Assembly: GCF_008124715.1 (NCBI RefSeq) | Contig: NZ_VNHO01000002.1 | Coordinates: 1 to 64,000 of the forward strand | Direction: 5' to 3' | Origin: Thermosediminibacter litoriperuensis | GTDB lineage: Bacteria > Bacillota > Thermosediminibacteria > Thermosediminibacterales > Thermosediminibacteraceae | Length of the DNA: 64,000 nucleotides | In this document: one piece after another, positions 1 to 9,757 of the stretch | How positions within the stretch are numbered: the first letter of the stretch is position 1 | Layout of the letters: every line of letters starts with the position of its first letter | The notes under the pieces: model-generated | What the model was told of the DNA's origin: nothing | The model's database searches: none | The model's input: the letters and a program-made list of their open reading frames with translations, nothing else | Translations under genes and position numbers: made by a program

Positions 1-1203
<1,203 letters not shown>

Positions 1204-1213
1204 ATAAAGGGAG

Positions 1214-1249
1214 AAATTAAGGGGAATCGGGAGATTCCCCTTAATTTTT
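1214..1249 (+). terminator. Rho-independent terminator after tuf
   Basis: A 14-bp A+T/G-rich inverted repeat (arms 1214-1227 and 1234-1247) leads into a T-run just after the tuf stop codon. Confidence 0.85.
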
Positions 1250-1258
1250 GGCTTTTTA

Positions 1259-1287
1259 TTGACAATAAAAACGAATTATGATAAATT
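1259..1287 (+). promoter_or_regulatory. Candidate sigma-A promoter for rpmG-secE-nusG
   Basis: A perfect TTGACA lies at 1259-1264. A 17-nt spacer leads to TAAATT (1282-1287), a weak -10 hexamer; a better TATGAT at 1277 is spaced only 12 nt away. The position between the tuf terminator and rpmG fits a new transcript, but the -10 assignment is uncertain. Confidence 0.4.
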
Positions 1288-1350
1288 GATTTAAGTGACT
1301 GACTGTATACTCGGAATGCACTGAGCTTAAAGGGGTAGGAGGTGTTCCGG

Positions 1351-1500
1351 ATGAGGGTAAACATAGTGCTGGAGTGCACTGAATGCAAGCACAGGAATTA
1401 CCATACAGAAAAGAACAAGAAAAACGACCCGGATCGACTGGAACTCAAAAAGTACTGCAAGTTCTGCGGGCGTCACACCCTGCACAAAGAGACAAAATAA
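1351..1500 (+). CDS. rpmG: 50S ribosomal protein L33
   Basis: A 49-residue large-subunit protein. It has two zinc-ribbon knuckles, CTECK at residues 9-13 and CKFCGRH near residue 36, so this is the zinc-binding (C+) form of L33. The ATG follows GGTAGGAGG. It sits before secE in the conserved rpmG-secE-nusG order. Full length for the family. Confidence 0.93.
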   Translation: MRVNIVLECTECKHRNYHTEKNKKNDPDRLELKKYCKFCGRHTLHKETK

Positions 1501-1530
1501 AATGATTCCTTTTGAGGGGGATAATGCTTA

Positions 1531-1737
1531 ATGGCAGCCGGCGGCGAAGGTTTCTTAAAAAGAAGCAGCAGATTTATTAAAGAAGTCAGGTCGGAACTGA
1601 AAAAGGTAACCTGGCCTACCAGGGATGAACTGGTATCGTACACGATCGTTGTACTTGTATCCGTAGCCCTGGTCAGCGGATTTATATGGATAGTTGACAG
1701 CATTCTGGTCAATATACTGAAGATGATTCTCCGGTAA
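1531..1737 (+). CDS. secE: Preprotein translocase subunit SecE
   Basis: Small subunit of the SecYEG channel, 68 residues with the single-helix form usual in Firmicutes. The amphipathic segment with EVRSELKKVTWPTRDE is followed by one membrane helix (about residues 38-60). The location between rpmG and nusG supports the call. The ATG at 1531 is preceded by GAGGGGG. Confidence 0.95.
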   Translation: MAAGGEGFLKRSSRFIKEVRSELKKVTWPTRDELVSYTIVVLVSVALVSGFIWIVDSILVNILKMILR

Positions 1738-1768
1738 GGGAGGGCGGGGTCTCACCCCTTGTAAGGAT

Positions 1769-2293
1769 ATGTCTAAAAACTGGTACGTAATCCATACTTA
1801 TTCAGGCTACGAAAACAAGGTAAAAGCAAACCTGGAAAAGCGCGTGGAGTCCATGGGAATGCAGGACAAGATCTTCCGGGTGCTGGTTCCCGTGGAGGAG
1901 GAAGTCGAGATAAAAAACGGCAAAAAGAAGGTAACCCAGCGCAAGATATTTCCGGGATACGTTCTTGTAGAGATGATCGTTACCGACGATTCCTGGCACG
2001 TGGTTAGGAACACTCCCGGAGTCACGGGATTTGTGGGCACCGGGAATAAGCCCATCCCGCTGCAGGAATCGGAAGTAAAGGCGATTTTGAAGCAGATGGG
2101 TATAGAGGAGCCCAAACCCAGGATTGACGTGGATGTCAACCAGAATGTGAAGGTCGTTTCAGGACCCTTCGAGAACTTTGTGGGCAAGGTGCTCGAGATA
2201 AACCAGGAAAAACAGAAAGTAAAGGTCCTTATATCCATGTTTGGGCGGGAAACACCCATCGAACTTGACTTTAATCAGGTGGAAAAAATATAA
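1769..2293 (+). CDS. nusG: Transcription termination/antitermination factor NusG
   Basis: RNA polymerase elongation factor of 174 residues. The N-terminal NGN domain opens with WYVIHTYSGYE and contains FPGYVLVEM. The C-terminal KOW domain has VVSGPFENFVGKV. The normal length and the position between secE and rplK leave little doubt. Confidence 0.97.
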   Translation: MSKNWYVIHTYSGYENKVKANLEKRVESMGMQDKIFRVLVPVEEEVEIKNGKKKVTQRKIFPGYVLVEMIVTDDSWHVVRNTPGVTGFVGTGNKPIPLQESEVKAILKQMGIEEPKPRIDVDVNQNVKVVSGPFENFVGKVLEINQEKQKVKVLISMFGRETPIELDFNQVEKI

Positions 2294-2314
2294 TATTTGC
2301 GAGGAGGTGCAAGT

Positions 2315-2740
2315 ATGGCCAAAAAGGTAATAGCAGTAGTAAAGCTCCAGATCCCCGCTGGAAAAGCTACACCTGCTCCTCCGGTAGGTCCTGCCCTGGG
2401 TCCGACGGGTATAAACATAATGAACTTCTGCAAGGAGTTCAACGAGAAAACCGCAGCTCAGGCCGGTCTCATAATTCCGGTGGAGTTGACCGTATACCAG
2501 GATAGATCTTTCAGCTTTATCCTAAAGACACCGCCGGCATCGGTGCTGCTCATGAAAGCCGCCGGCGTTGAAAAGGGTTCCGGAGAACCCAACAAGAACA
2601 AGGTGGGTAAGGTTACCAAGAAAGACATAAGGGAAATTGCCGAGCTGAAGATGAAGGATCTGAATGCCGCCAGCATCGAAGCGGCCATGAAGATGATAGA
2701 GGGTACAGCCCGCAGCATGGGCATTACCGTGGTCGAGTAA
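2315..2740 (+). CDS. rplK: 50S ribosomal protein L11
   Basis: L11 binds the GTPase-associated centre of 23S rRNA. The protein has 141 residues, the standard length. The N-terminal domain shows [17 protein letters not shown], and the C-terminal RNA-binding domain shows the GTARSMGI end. The frame is open from a TTG at 2297, but GAGGAGGTG (2301-2309) points to the ATG at 2315, which gives the canonical MAKKV start. Confidence 0.97.
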   Translation: MAKKVIAVVKLQIPAGKATPAPPVGPALGPTGINIMNFCKEFNEKTAAQAGLIIPVELTVYQDRSFSFILKTPPASVLLMKAAGVEKGSGEPNKNKVGKVTKKDIREIAELKMKDLNAASIEAAMKMIEGTARSMGITVVE

Positions 2741-2791
2741 GGACCATGTGGGAGGAATTTTATTTCCGGCAATACCACAGGAGGGAGAAAA

Positions 2792-3493
2792 ATGGCAAAG
2801 AGAAGTAAGAGCTATCTTGAAGCATTGAAGTTAGTGGATAAGACCAGGCTATATGAGCCCAGGGAAGCCGTAGAACTGGCCATCCAGACCGCCAATAAAA
2901 AATTCGACGAGACTATTGAAGTAGCCGTGAGGCTCGGCGTCGACCCGCGCCATGCCGACCAGCAGGTAAGGAGCACGGTGGTGCTTCCCCACGGTACAGG
3001 CAAAACCGCCAGAGTGCTGGTGTTTGCAAAGGGTGAGAAGGCCACGGAAGCCGAACAGGCGGGCGCTGACTACGTAGGTGCCGAAGACCTGATCGCCAAA
3101 ATTGAGGGTGGATTTCTGGACTTTGATGTGGCAGTGGCCACACCGGACATGATGGGCGCTGTGGGTAAGCTGGGCCGCATACTGGGCCCGAAGGGCCTGA
3201 TGCCCAACCCCAAAGCCGGGACCGTCACCTTCGACGTGGGCAAGGCCGTAAAGGAGATAAAAGCAGGCAAGATCGAATACCGCGTCGACAAAACCGGTAT
3301 AGTACACGCTCCCATAGGCAAGAAATCTTTCGGCCCCGATAAATTGCTGGATAACTTCACGGCTCTGATGGAGTCCATAATAAAGGCGAAACCCGCCGCT
3401 GCCAAAGGAACGTATATAAAGAGCGTGGTAATCTCCAGTACCATGGGTCCGGGGATTAAAATAAATCCGATGAAAGTAGTGGAAAAAAAGTAG
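2792..3493 (+). CDS. rplA: 50S ribosomal protein L1
   Basis: L1 stalk protein of 233 residues. Recognisable stretches include [20 protein letters not shown] near residues 123-142 and [17 protein letters not shown] after GGAGGGAG. It follows rplK with a 51-nt gap in the usual rplK-rplA pair. An inverted repeat just after the stop (about 3528-3561) lacks a T-run. Confidence 0.97.
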   Translation: MAKRSKSYLEALKLVDKTRLYEPREAVELAIQTANKKFDETIEVAVRLGVDPRHADQQVRSTVVLPHGTGKTARVLVFAKGEKATEAEQAGADYVGAEDLIAKIEGGFLDFDVAVATPDMMGAVGKLGRILGPKGLMPNPKAGTVTFDVGKAVKEIKAGKIEYRVDKTGIVHAPIGKKSFGPDKLLDNFTALMESIIKAKPAAAKGTYIKSVVISSTMGPGIKINPMKVVEKK

Positions 3494-3555
3494 TGGGGAA
3501 AATAATTCTATAATTGAATATAGATCTATTTCGCCGCCCATGATGTAGTTTGCGG

Positions 3556-3680
3556 TGAAATAAAGAGCACATTCGCTGCAGACAGTAGGTGCCGGAAGGC
3601 TTAATATCCTACCGAGGCGAAGGCAATGTATGAAGTCGAATACAGGGCCTTTCTGTACCTCTGCAGAAAGGCCTTTTAAG
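3556..3680 (+). promoter_or_regulatory. L10 leader RNA (autoregulation of rplJ-rplL)
   Basis: The segment holds the conserved core of the Firmicute L10 leader: GCAGACAGTAGGTGCC followed by AAGGCTTAATATCCTACCGAGGC. It ends in a strong G+C hairpin with arms around GGGCCTTTCTG and CAGAAAGGCCTTTT (3647-3676). In this RNA family the L10(L12)4 complex binds the leader and represses its own operon. Here the terminal hairpin sits just before the rplJ ribosome-binding site, which fits attenuation. Confidence 0.88.
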
Positions 3681-3701
3681 TTTGCTTAAGGAGGTGAGAA
3701 G

Positions 3702-4220
3702 GTGGGAACCAGAGAGGAAAAACAGCAGCTGGTCGCCGAGCTGAAGGATAAGTTCAGCAGGGCCAGGGCAGCCATATTGACCGACTACAAAGGCCTCAAT
3801 GTGGGGGAAATAACCGAACTCCGCAGAAAATTAAGGGAGCAGGGTGTCGAATACAAGGTAGTAAAGAATACCCTCACTAAACTGGCGATTAAGGATTTCG
3901 ATTACAACCTGGATGAGTACTTAGAGGGTCCTACGGCGGTGGCTTTCGGGTTCAGCGACCCGGTTGCTCCGGCCAAGGTGCTGGTGGACTTCGCTAAAGA
4001 CCATAAGCAGCTTGAGATAAAAGCCGGCGTCGTGGAAGGCCGTGTGGCCGACAAGGCCATGGTTGAGCAGCTGGCAAAGCTTCCCCCGAAGGAAGAGCTC
4101 ATTGCCAAGACCGTGGGAGCTATCCAGTCGCCTCTCTTCGGTATCGTATGGGTCCTGCAGGGGCCCATTCGCGATCTGGTGTACACCCTGCAGGCCATTC
4201 AGGACAAAAAGGCTTCTTAA
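3702..4220 (+). CDS. rplJ: 50S ribosomal protein L10
   Basis: Stalk-base protein that anchors L7/L12, 172 residues. Characteristic segments are ILTDYKGLNVGEITELR and YKVVKNTLTKLA. It starts with GTG at 3702 behind AAGGAGGTGAG. The upstream L10 leader and downstream rplL confirm identity and indicate autogenous control. Confidence 0.96.
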   Translation: MGTREEKQQLVAELKDKFSRARAAILTDYKGLNVGEITELRRKLREQGVEYKVVKNTLTKLAIKDFDYNLDEYLEGPTAVAFGFSDPVAPAKVLVDFAKDHKQLEIKAGVVEGRVADKAMVEQLAKLPPKEELIAKTVGAIQSPLFGIVWVLQGPIRDLVYTLQAIQDKKAS

Positions 4221-4360
4221 TTATTTGGAAAAAGGTTCACTGCAAGATCATTATGGCAGTGTAACAGCCGGGTGCCGGATTGTTGTCTGCCAATAAGCGA
4301 AGGGATTTTGCAGTGAATCAAAGAAATTACAAATAAAAAATTCGAGGAGGATGTAAAAAA

Positions 4361-4738
4361 ATGACAAAAGATGAAATCATTGCTGCTATAGAGAATATGA
4401 CCGTTCTCGAGCTTTCCGAACTGGTGAAAGCGCTTCAGGAAAAATTCGGCGTAACCGCCGCCGCTCCGGTGGCCGTGGCTGCCGGTCCGGCTGCTCCCGG
4501 TGCCGCCGAGGCTGCAGCTCCCGAACAGACCGAATTTGACGTAATCCTGGCCAACCCCGGCGCCGAAAAGATCAAGGTAATCAAGGTTGTGAGAGAGATT
4601 ACAGGCCTCGGGCTGAAGGAAGCCAAAGACCTGGTAGACGGAGCCCCGAAACCCGTAAAGGAAAAGGTCAGCAAGGAAGAAGCCGAGCAGATCAAGGCGA
4701 AACTTGCCGAAGTCGGTGCTACTGTCGAGATAAAGTAA
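4361..4738 (+). CDS. rplL: 50S ribosomal protein L7/L12
   Basis: Acidic stalk protein of 125 residues: N-terminal dimerisation domain, an Ala/Pro-rich hinge (about residues 38-54) and a C-terminal factor-binding domain with [23 protein letters not shown] after GAGGAGG. A strong terminator follows at once, so transcription does not run on into an RNA polymerase gene as it does in most bacteria. Confidence 0.97.
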   Translation: MTKDEIIAAIENMTVLELSELVKALQEKFGVTAAAPVAVAAGPAAPGAAEAAAPEQTEFDVILANPGAEKIKVIKVVREITGLGLKEAKDLVDGAPKPVKEKVSKEEAEQIKAKLAEVGATVEIK

Positions 4739-4752
4739 AAGGCCTAAAATTT

Positions 4753-4788
4753 GCGGGCGCGCCCCAGGGCGTGCCCGCGGCACTTTTT
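4753..4788 (+). terminator. Terminator of the rplJ-rplL unit
   Basis: Very G+C-rich hairpin (arms 4753-4764 and 4767-4778, one G-T mismatch) followed shortly by five T residues. Confidence 0.85.
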
Positions 4789-4853
4789 AATGGGAAACCC
4801 TTGACGAAAGAAGCTTTTTATTATAAAATATAAAATGCATTGCGAAATTACGA

Positions 4854-4930
<77 letters not shown>

Positions 4931-4945
4931 AAAAAGCGAAAATAT

Positions 4946-5022
4946 GGCGGCGTAGCTCAGGTGGCTAGAGCATGCGGTTCATACCCGCAGTGTCCGGGGT
5001 TCAAATCCCTGCGCCGCTACCA
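4946..5022 (+). tRNA. tRNA-Met (CAT), elongator
   Basis: A 77-nt cloverleaf with encoded CCA. The acceptor stem GGCGGCG pairs with CGCCGCT. The anticodon loop is TTCATAC. The body resembles Firmicute elongator tRNA-Met more than the lysidine-modified tRNA-Ile with the same CAT anticodon, although sequence alone cannot fully exclude the latter. Confidence 0.9.
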
Positions 5023-5032
5023 TACTTTTAGT

Positions 5033-5107
5033 GGCCCTGTGGTCAAGTGGTTAAGACACCGCTCTTTCAAGGCGGTAACAGGGGTTCGACTCCCCTCAGG
5101 GTCACCA
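5033..5107 (+). tRNA. tRNA-Glu (TTC)
   Basis: A 75-nt cloverleaf with encoded CCA. The acceptor GGCCCTG pairs with CAGGGTC. The anticodon loop is CTTTCAA (TTC). It is the third tRNA of the cluster, about 10 nt after tRNA-Met. Confidence 0.95.
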
Positions 5108-5123
5108 TTTTATTTTAAGGATA

Positions 5124-5157
5124 AAAAAGTCGCGGGCCGCGACTTTTATTTTTTTTT
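5124..5157 (+). terminator. Terminator of the tRNA cluster
   Basis: The hairpin AAAGTCGCGG/CCGCGACTTT is followed by a long T-rich run. The T-run overlaps a candidate Spo0A box of the next promoter. Confidence 0.88.
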
Positions 5158-5222
5158 GTCTAACGATTTTTTTACTCGACACCGTCGTATTGACAATTTT
5201 TATTATACTCAGGTTGTATAAT
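5157..5222 (+). promoter_or_regulatory. Candidate Spo0A-activated sigma-A promoter of spoIIE
   Basis: A perfect TTGACA (5190-5195) and a perfect TATAAT (5217-5222) are separated by 21 nt, too far apart for an ordinary sigma-A promoter. Two 6-of-7 matches to the 0A box (TGTCGAA or its complement) lie upstream: TGTCTAA at 5157-5163 and CTCGACA at 5175-5181. The Bacillus subtilis spoIIE and spoIIG promoters are known for long spacers and Spo0A~P activation. The design therefore fits, but binding is inferred. Confidence 0.72.
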
Positions 5223-5249
5223 AAAGCCTACCAAAATGTGCGGTAGGTG

Positions 5250-7571
5250 ATGGAAGTGATAAATAAAACCCGGTTGAATAGACCCGGACTCGCCGTCCCG
5301 CCGGTGTCTTTGACTCCCGACAGCTTCCTGATTCACATCATAGCCTTTATCTTCGGGAGGGCGCCGGTCATGGGTATTTATCCCCTAGGGATTTCCATAA
5401 CGGCTGCGGCCGCACTGTACCGCGGCAGGTTTTTTTCGATAGGGCTGGCGGCTCTTTTCGGAACCCTAACCGCTACCCGTGACTTCACAGCGATAAGGTA
5501 TGCGGCGTCGATAATCCTTTTTACTGCGATTTACTATATGCTGGAAAATAGGGTCGCCAATAAAGACCTATTAATCGGCGGCAGTATTCTGGCATCTCTG
5601 ACCGCGCCGGGGCTTTTAATTTTTTCTATAAAAGGGACTAGCTTATACGATTATATTCTGGTTTTCCTCGAAGCTGCGCTGGCCCTGGTTATGACTTACA
5701 TTATACCCTTCGGCCTTCCCGGCGTATTCAGAACCCGGACTACGAGGATCGAAAAGAGCCTGTGCCTCATACTTATAACGGGTGCGATCCTCAGGTTCGC
5801 CGGGCTGTGGGAACCGTATGGCCTCAGCATAAAAGAAGCCCTGAGCGTTCTTGTTATCCTGGTCGCGGCCTTTGCGACAGGTTCCGGAGCCGGGGCCGTG
5901 GCGGGTGCCGTAATGGGCATGATGGGATCTCCTGCTGCGGTAGCACCCTGGTCGGCGGGAATCATGGCGTTTGCGGGGCTTGTAGCAGGAGCTTTTCACC
6001 GGCTGGGCAAGTACGGCACGATAGCAGGATTTATACTGGGATACATGATTTTTAACCTTTATGCGGGCTCCATTGGAAAAGTAGCAATTCAAGTTTCCTC
6101 GCTGGCCATGGCTCTCGTGGCTTTTGCGCTGCTGCCGTCCGGTGTCTTGCGAAAGGCGGCCGAGTACTTTTCGAGCGATAGCAGCGAGGAGGATCTGATT
6201 AACAGGCGCGAAATATTCCGGGACAAGCTTTACGAGCTCGCCAGACTCTTTGAAAATCTGGCGGGAGCTTTAACCCTCCCGCTGAAGGAGGAAAACCACC
6301 CGGGCTATTTTACAAGGGTTTACCAGAAGGCCAGAAGCGAGATATGCTGCGAATGCGGACTTCAGAAGACCTGCTGGGAAAGGGAGTTCAAGGCCACGGT
6401 CCGGGCCTTCTACGAATTGATGAAGTGCGAGAGAGATACCTCGCGCGATGGTATGCCAAGGCTTTTCAAAGGCCGCTGCGGGAGAACCGAGGAAATAAGG
6501 AAACTGATAAGAGACATGAACTATGTCAGGAGCCTGGAACTCCAGATGGATTCTATAGTAAGGAGCCACCAGGAGATGGTTCTTAAAAAATACAAAGAAA
6601 CGGCCGGCATTATAAGAGCCCTGGCCGATGGAGCATTCCCCGAGAGCGCCGGCTCCGGCATCGAAGAAAAGATAAAAAACAGGCTTTCGGAAATGGGTAT
6701 AAGAGTTGAACACGTCTACAGCGTGAAACAGGCGGACAGGCTGCAGGTCAATATAGTGAAGGGACCCTGCATAGGCGGCCGCCAGTGCGAGAGCAGTATA
6801 CCCTCCTGCGTGGCAGAGGCCCTGGGCGCCGGTGCGGCGATCAAGATCGTGGAATGCCCGCTTAAAAGCGGGAGCACCAGGTGCAGGCTTAAAGTGGTAC
6901 CCGCGGGCATCTACAGGGTGACCGTAGGCGTAGTCAGCGTTCCCAAAGAAGGTGCCGAAGTCTCCGGCGACTGTTTCTCGTTTATGGAACTTGAAAACGG
7001 TAAATTTATGCTCGCTATCAGCGATGGTATGGGAGTCGGGGAAAAGGCCAGGCAGGAGAGCGAGCGAACCCTTTCCATCCTGGAAGAGCTCCTGGAAGCC
7101 GGTTACGACCATAAGACGGCTCTGGACATTCTGAATTCCGCCATGCAGGTTGCAAGGAACGACGATAGTTTTTCCACCCTGGACCTGGCTCTGATAGATA
7201 CCTATTCGGGCCAGGTGGAGTTCATAAAGGCCGGGGCGGTGACCGGGTTCATCAAGCGGGGTAAGCTGGTGGATACTGTAAAAGGAGGTTCACTGCCCGT
7301 CGGGATTGTCGACAGCATAACGGCGAGCAGCGTGAAAAAGCGCCTTAAACCGGGTGACATGATTGTGCTGTTGAGCGACGGCGCGCTGGATTCCTTCTCG
7401 GACGGAGAGGATAAGGAAGCCGAGATGATAGAATTCCTGGCGGCGACCAACACCACCAACCCCCAGGAACTCGCCAACATGATACTGGAAAAGGTGAGGG
7501 AAAAGAAAAAAACCGTAAGAGACGACATGACGGTGCTGGTGGGCAGGATATGGCACCAGCAGTATCGATAG
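5250..7571 (+). CDS. spoIIE: Stage II sporulation protein E (PP2C-type phosphatase)
   Basis: SpoIIE dephosphorylates the anti-anti-sigma factor SpoIIAA to switch on sigma-F in the forespore, and also acts at the polar septum. About 773 residues: an N-terminal region with roughly ten hydrophobic segments (about 25-300), a central regulatory region with Cys pairs near residue 370, and a C-terminal PP2C domain with the metal-ligand motifs AISDGMGVGEKA, LLSDGALDSF and RDDMTVLV. The frame also allows GTG at 5247 or GTG at 5259; no site has an ideal Shine-Dalgarno. The spoIIE-tilS-hpt-ftsH order matches Bacillus. Confidence 0.95.
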   Translation: MEVINKTRLNRPGLAVPPVSLTPDSFLIHIIAFIFGRAPVMGIYPLGISITAAAALYRGRFFSIGLAALFGTLTATRDFTAIRYAASIILFTAIYYMLENRVANKDLLIGGSILASLTAPGLLIFSIKGTSLYDYILVFLEAALALVMTYIIPFGLPGVFRTRTTRIEKSLCLILITGAILRFAGLWEPYGLSIKEALSVLVILVAAFATGSGAGAVAGAVMGMMGSPAAVAPWSAGIMAFAGLVAGAFHRLGKYGTIAGFILGYMIFNLYAGSIGKVAIQVSSLAMALVAFALLPSGVLRKAAEYFSSDSSEEDLINRREIFRDKLYELARLFENLAGALTLPLKEENHPGYFTRVYQKARSEICCECGLQKTCWEREFKATVRAFYELMKCERDTSRDGMPRLFKGRCGRTEEIRKLIRDMNYVRSLELQMDSIVRSHQEMVLKKYKETAGIIRALADGAFPESAGSGIEEKIKNRLSEMGIRVEHVYSVKQADRLQVNIVKGPCIGGRQCESSIPSCVAEALGAGAAIKIVECPLKSGSTRCRLKVVPAGIYRVTVGVVSVPKEGAEVSGDCFSFMELENGKFMLAISDGMGVGEKARQESERTLSILEELLEAGYDHKTALDILNSAMQVARNDDSFSTLDLALIDTYSGQVEFIKAGAVTGFIKRGKLVDTVKGGSLPVGIVDSITASSVKKRLKPGDMIVLLSDGALDSFSDGEDKEAEMIEFLAATNTTNPQELANMILEKVREKKKTVRDDMTVLVGRIWHQQYR

Positions 7572-7594
7572 GGCCGCAAGGCCCTTTTAATTTT
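7571..7594 (+). terminator. Short terminator after spoIIE
   Basis: GGGCC-GCAA-GGCCC stem-loop followed by TTTTAATTTT, overlapping the spoIIE stop codon. Confidence 0.7.
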
Positions 7595-7711
7595 AGCGCC
7601 GGCGGCTTGTGTTTGAAGGGCGGTTCTGATATCATTTAAAATAATGGATTCACTAGATCAAACGGCAGGTACCGGTCTTTCACCTGCTGTTAGATTTCAC
7701 GGTGGGTGGGT

Positions 7712-9127
7712 ATGGACATTATCAGCGTATTCAAAGATACGGTAAACAAATACCGAATGCTGCAAAGGGGCGACAGGGTGCTGGTCGGCGTCTCGGGAGG
7801 GCCGGATTCGGTATGCCTCCTGCACCTGCTGCTCCGTCACCGGGAAGAGTTCGACATCAGCCTGGCGGTGGCGCATCTCAACCACTGCTTTCGCGGTGCA
7901 GAGTCGGATGAAGATGAAGCCTTTGTAAGGGACCTGGCCGGGAAATGGGGGTTGCCGTATTACGGTGAAAAGGTGGACGTGCCCGACTATATAAAAAAGA
8001 CCGGACTGTCGCCTGAAGATGCAGCGCGCCGGGTAAGGTACGCCTTTTTCGAGAGGGTCAGGAGGGAAATCGGAGCCGGAAAGGTGGCGCTGGCCCACAA
8101 CAGCAACGACCGCGAGGAAACCATACTTATGAACATATTCAGGGGCACAGGTCTGGAGGGGCTGACGGGCATAGAGGCCGTAAGAGACCACTACATCCGC
8201 CCGCTTATTGAAGTGGAGAGGGCCGCCATAGAGGAGTACCTGAAGCGGGAGGGTGTTCCCTACCGGATAGACAGCACTAACCTTCAAACTTATTACTACA
8301 GGAATAAGCTGAGGCTGGAGTTGATCCCGCTCATAAAAAGGGAGTACTGCCCCCACCTTTCGGCTTCGCTGAAAAGACTTTCCGAAATTGCATCCGCGGA
8401 CATTTCCCTCCTGGGGAAACTGACGGACGAGGCCTTTGCCCGGGTCGTCAGAGCAATGCCGGGCGGGGTGATGATAGATTTAAAGAAATTCAATGAGCTT
8501 CACGAGGCCCTCAGGTACAGGGTAGTGAGAAAGGCCGTGGAGGAAATTTTGGGGGACCTGAAGGACTTCGAGTACCGGCACGCCAGAATGGCCGTGGAAT
8601 TTATTGCGGAAAAACCAACCGGCAGCAGGCTCAATCTGCCCCGCGGCCTTACCGGAGAAAAAAGCTACGAATACTTTTACATTTACAGGGGCGATCCCCC
8701 GGCAGCGGCCGATTTTTATTACGAACTTCCGGTGCCGGGGAAAATACAGGTTCCTGAAGCGGGTGCGGCCGTTACCGCCCGGATTATTGAAAACAAGGGA
8801 GGGATTGCCTTTAAAGCCAATCCCTTGATGGCATATTTGGATTATGGTAAAATAAAAGGAAATTTAGCTGTAAGGAACCGGCGGCCGGGAGACCGGTTCA
8901 TTCCCTTCGGGAGCCGGTTTTCGAAGAAACTCCAGGACTTTTTTGTGGATAACAAAATACCCGCCGGGGAGAGGGACCGGGTGCCTCTTGTCGTGGCAGG
9001 AGACCGGATACTCTGGGTCGGCGGCATGAGGATCGACGACAGGTTCAAGGTCACCGGGGATACGAAAAAAATCCTGGTGCTGGAAATACAAAGACAAAAT
9101 GGGATTCAGGAGGAGTCGACGTGTTAG
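7712..9127 (+). CDS. tilS: tRNA(Ile)-lysidine synthase
   Basis: Converts C34 of tRNA-Ile(CAU) to lysidine, using ATP and lysine. About 471 residues. The N-terminal PP-loop ATPase has the [13 protein letters not shown] signature (residues 28-40). A middle TilS domain and a C-terminal domain ([12 protein letters not shown]) complete the long form of the enzyme. A GTG at 7706 is an alternative start; GGTGG at 7701-7705 favours the ATG. The 3' end overlaps hpt by 7 nt, so the two are probably co-translated. Confidence 0.94.
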   Translation: MDIISVFKDTVNKYRMLQRGDRVLVGVSGGPDSVCLLHLLLRHREEFDISLAVAHLNHCFRGAESDEDEAFVRDLAGKWGLPYYGEKVDVPDYIKKTGLSPEDAARRVRYAFFERVRREIGAGKVALAHNSNDREETILMNIFRGTGLEGLTGIEAVRDHYIRPLIEVERAAIEEYLKREGVPYRIDSTNLQTYYYRNKLRLELIPLIKREYCPHLSASLKRLSEIASADISLLGKLTDEAFARVVRAMPGGVMIDLKKFNELHEALRYRVVRKAVEEILGDLKDFEYRHARMAVEFIAEKPTGSRLNLPRGLTGEKSYEYFYIYRGDPPAAADFYYELPVPGKIQVPEAGAAVTARIIENKGGIAFKANPLMAYLDYGKIKGNLAVRNRRPGDRFIPFGSRFSKKLQDFFVDNKIPAGERDRVPLVVAGDRILWVGGMRIDDRFKVTGDTKKILVLEIQRQNGIQEESTC

Positions 9128-9672
9128 AAGACATAAAGGAAGTATTGATAACGGAGGAAGAAATAAAAAATAAACTCAGGGAGCTCGGGGGAAAAATAAC
9201 CCGGGATTACAAAGACAAGGACGATGTGCTTGTGGTGGGAGTTTTAAAGGGAGCAGTGCTTTTCATTGCGGACCTCATAAGGCACATACAGCTCCCGGTT
9301 CAGGTGGATTTCATGGCGGTATCCAGTTACGGCGCATCAACCAAGTCTTCGGGAGTTGTTAGAATATTAAAGGATCTGGATGAGGATATCGAGGGTAAAA
9401 ACATTCTCATAGTAGAGGACATCATCGATTCGGGTCTTACACTAAGCTACCTTTACAGCATGCTTAAGTCCAGGAAGCCCGCCAGCATAAAGATCTGCAC
9501 GCTGCTCGACAAGCCCAGCAGGCGCAAGGTGGACATAAAGGTGGACTACCTGGGCTTTGAGATACCCGACTTTTTCGTCGTGGGGTACGGCCTGGATTAC
9601 AACGAAAAATACAGGAACCTCCCCTTTATAGGCATTTTAAAGCCGGAAGCCGTAAAACCTGCAGGGGAATAG
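9121..9672 (+). CDS. hpt: Hypoxanthine phosphoribosyltransferase
   Basis: Purine salvage enzyme that makes IMP/GMP from the base and PRPP. 183 residues. The PRPP-binding motif [14 protein letters not shown] lies near residues 95-108, and [16 protein letters not shown] is the upstream loop. It starts with GTG at 9121 behind CAGGAGGAG and overlaps tilS. The tilS-hpt-ftsH order is conserved in Firmicutes. Confidence 0.95.
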   Translation: MLEDIKEVLITEEEIKNKLRELGGKITRDYKDKDDVLVVGVLKGAVLFIADLIRHIQLPVQVDFMAVSSYGASTKSSGVVRILKDLDEDIEGKNILIVEDIIDSGLTLSYLYSMLKSRKPASIKICTLLDKPSRRKVDIKVDYLGFEIPDFFVVGYGLDYNEKYRNLPFIGILKPEAVKPAGE

Positions 9673-9757
9673 TGAAGGTTTGGGGGTTTTGCAAATATTA
9701 TAATATTATGATAGAATATCAGGGGAATTATTCATGCTCTTGAAGGGAGGAGCAGTT

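Noticed and set aside
2849-3541. 230-codon minus-strand frame over rplA
   Set aside because: Shadow of L1; no family resemblance and no start signal.
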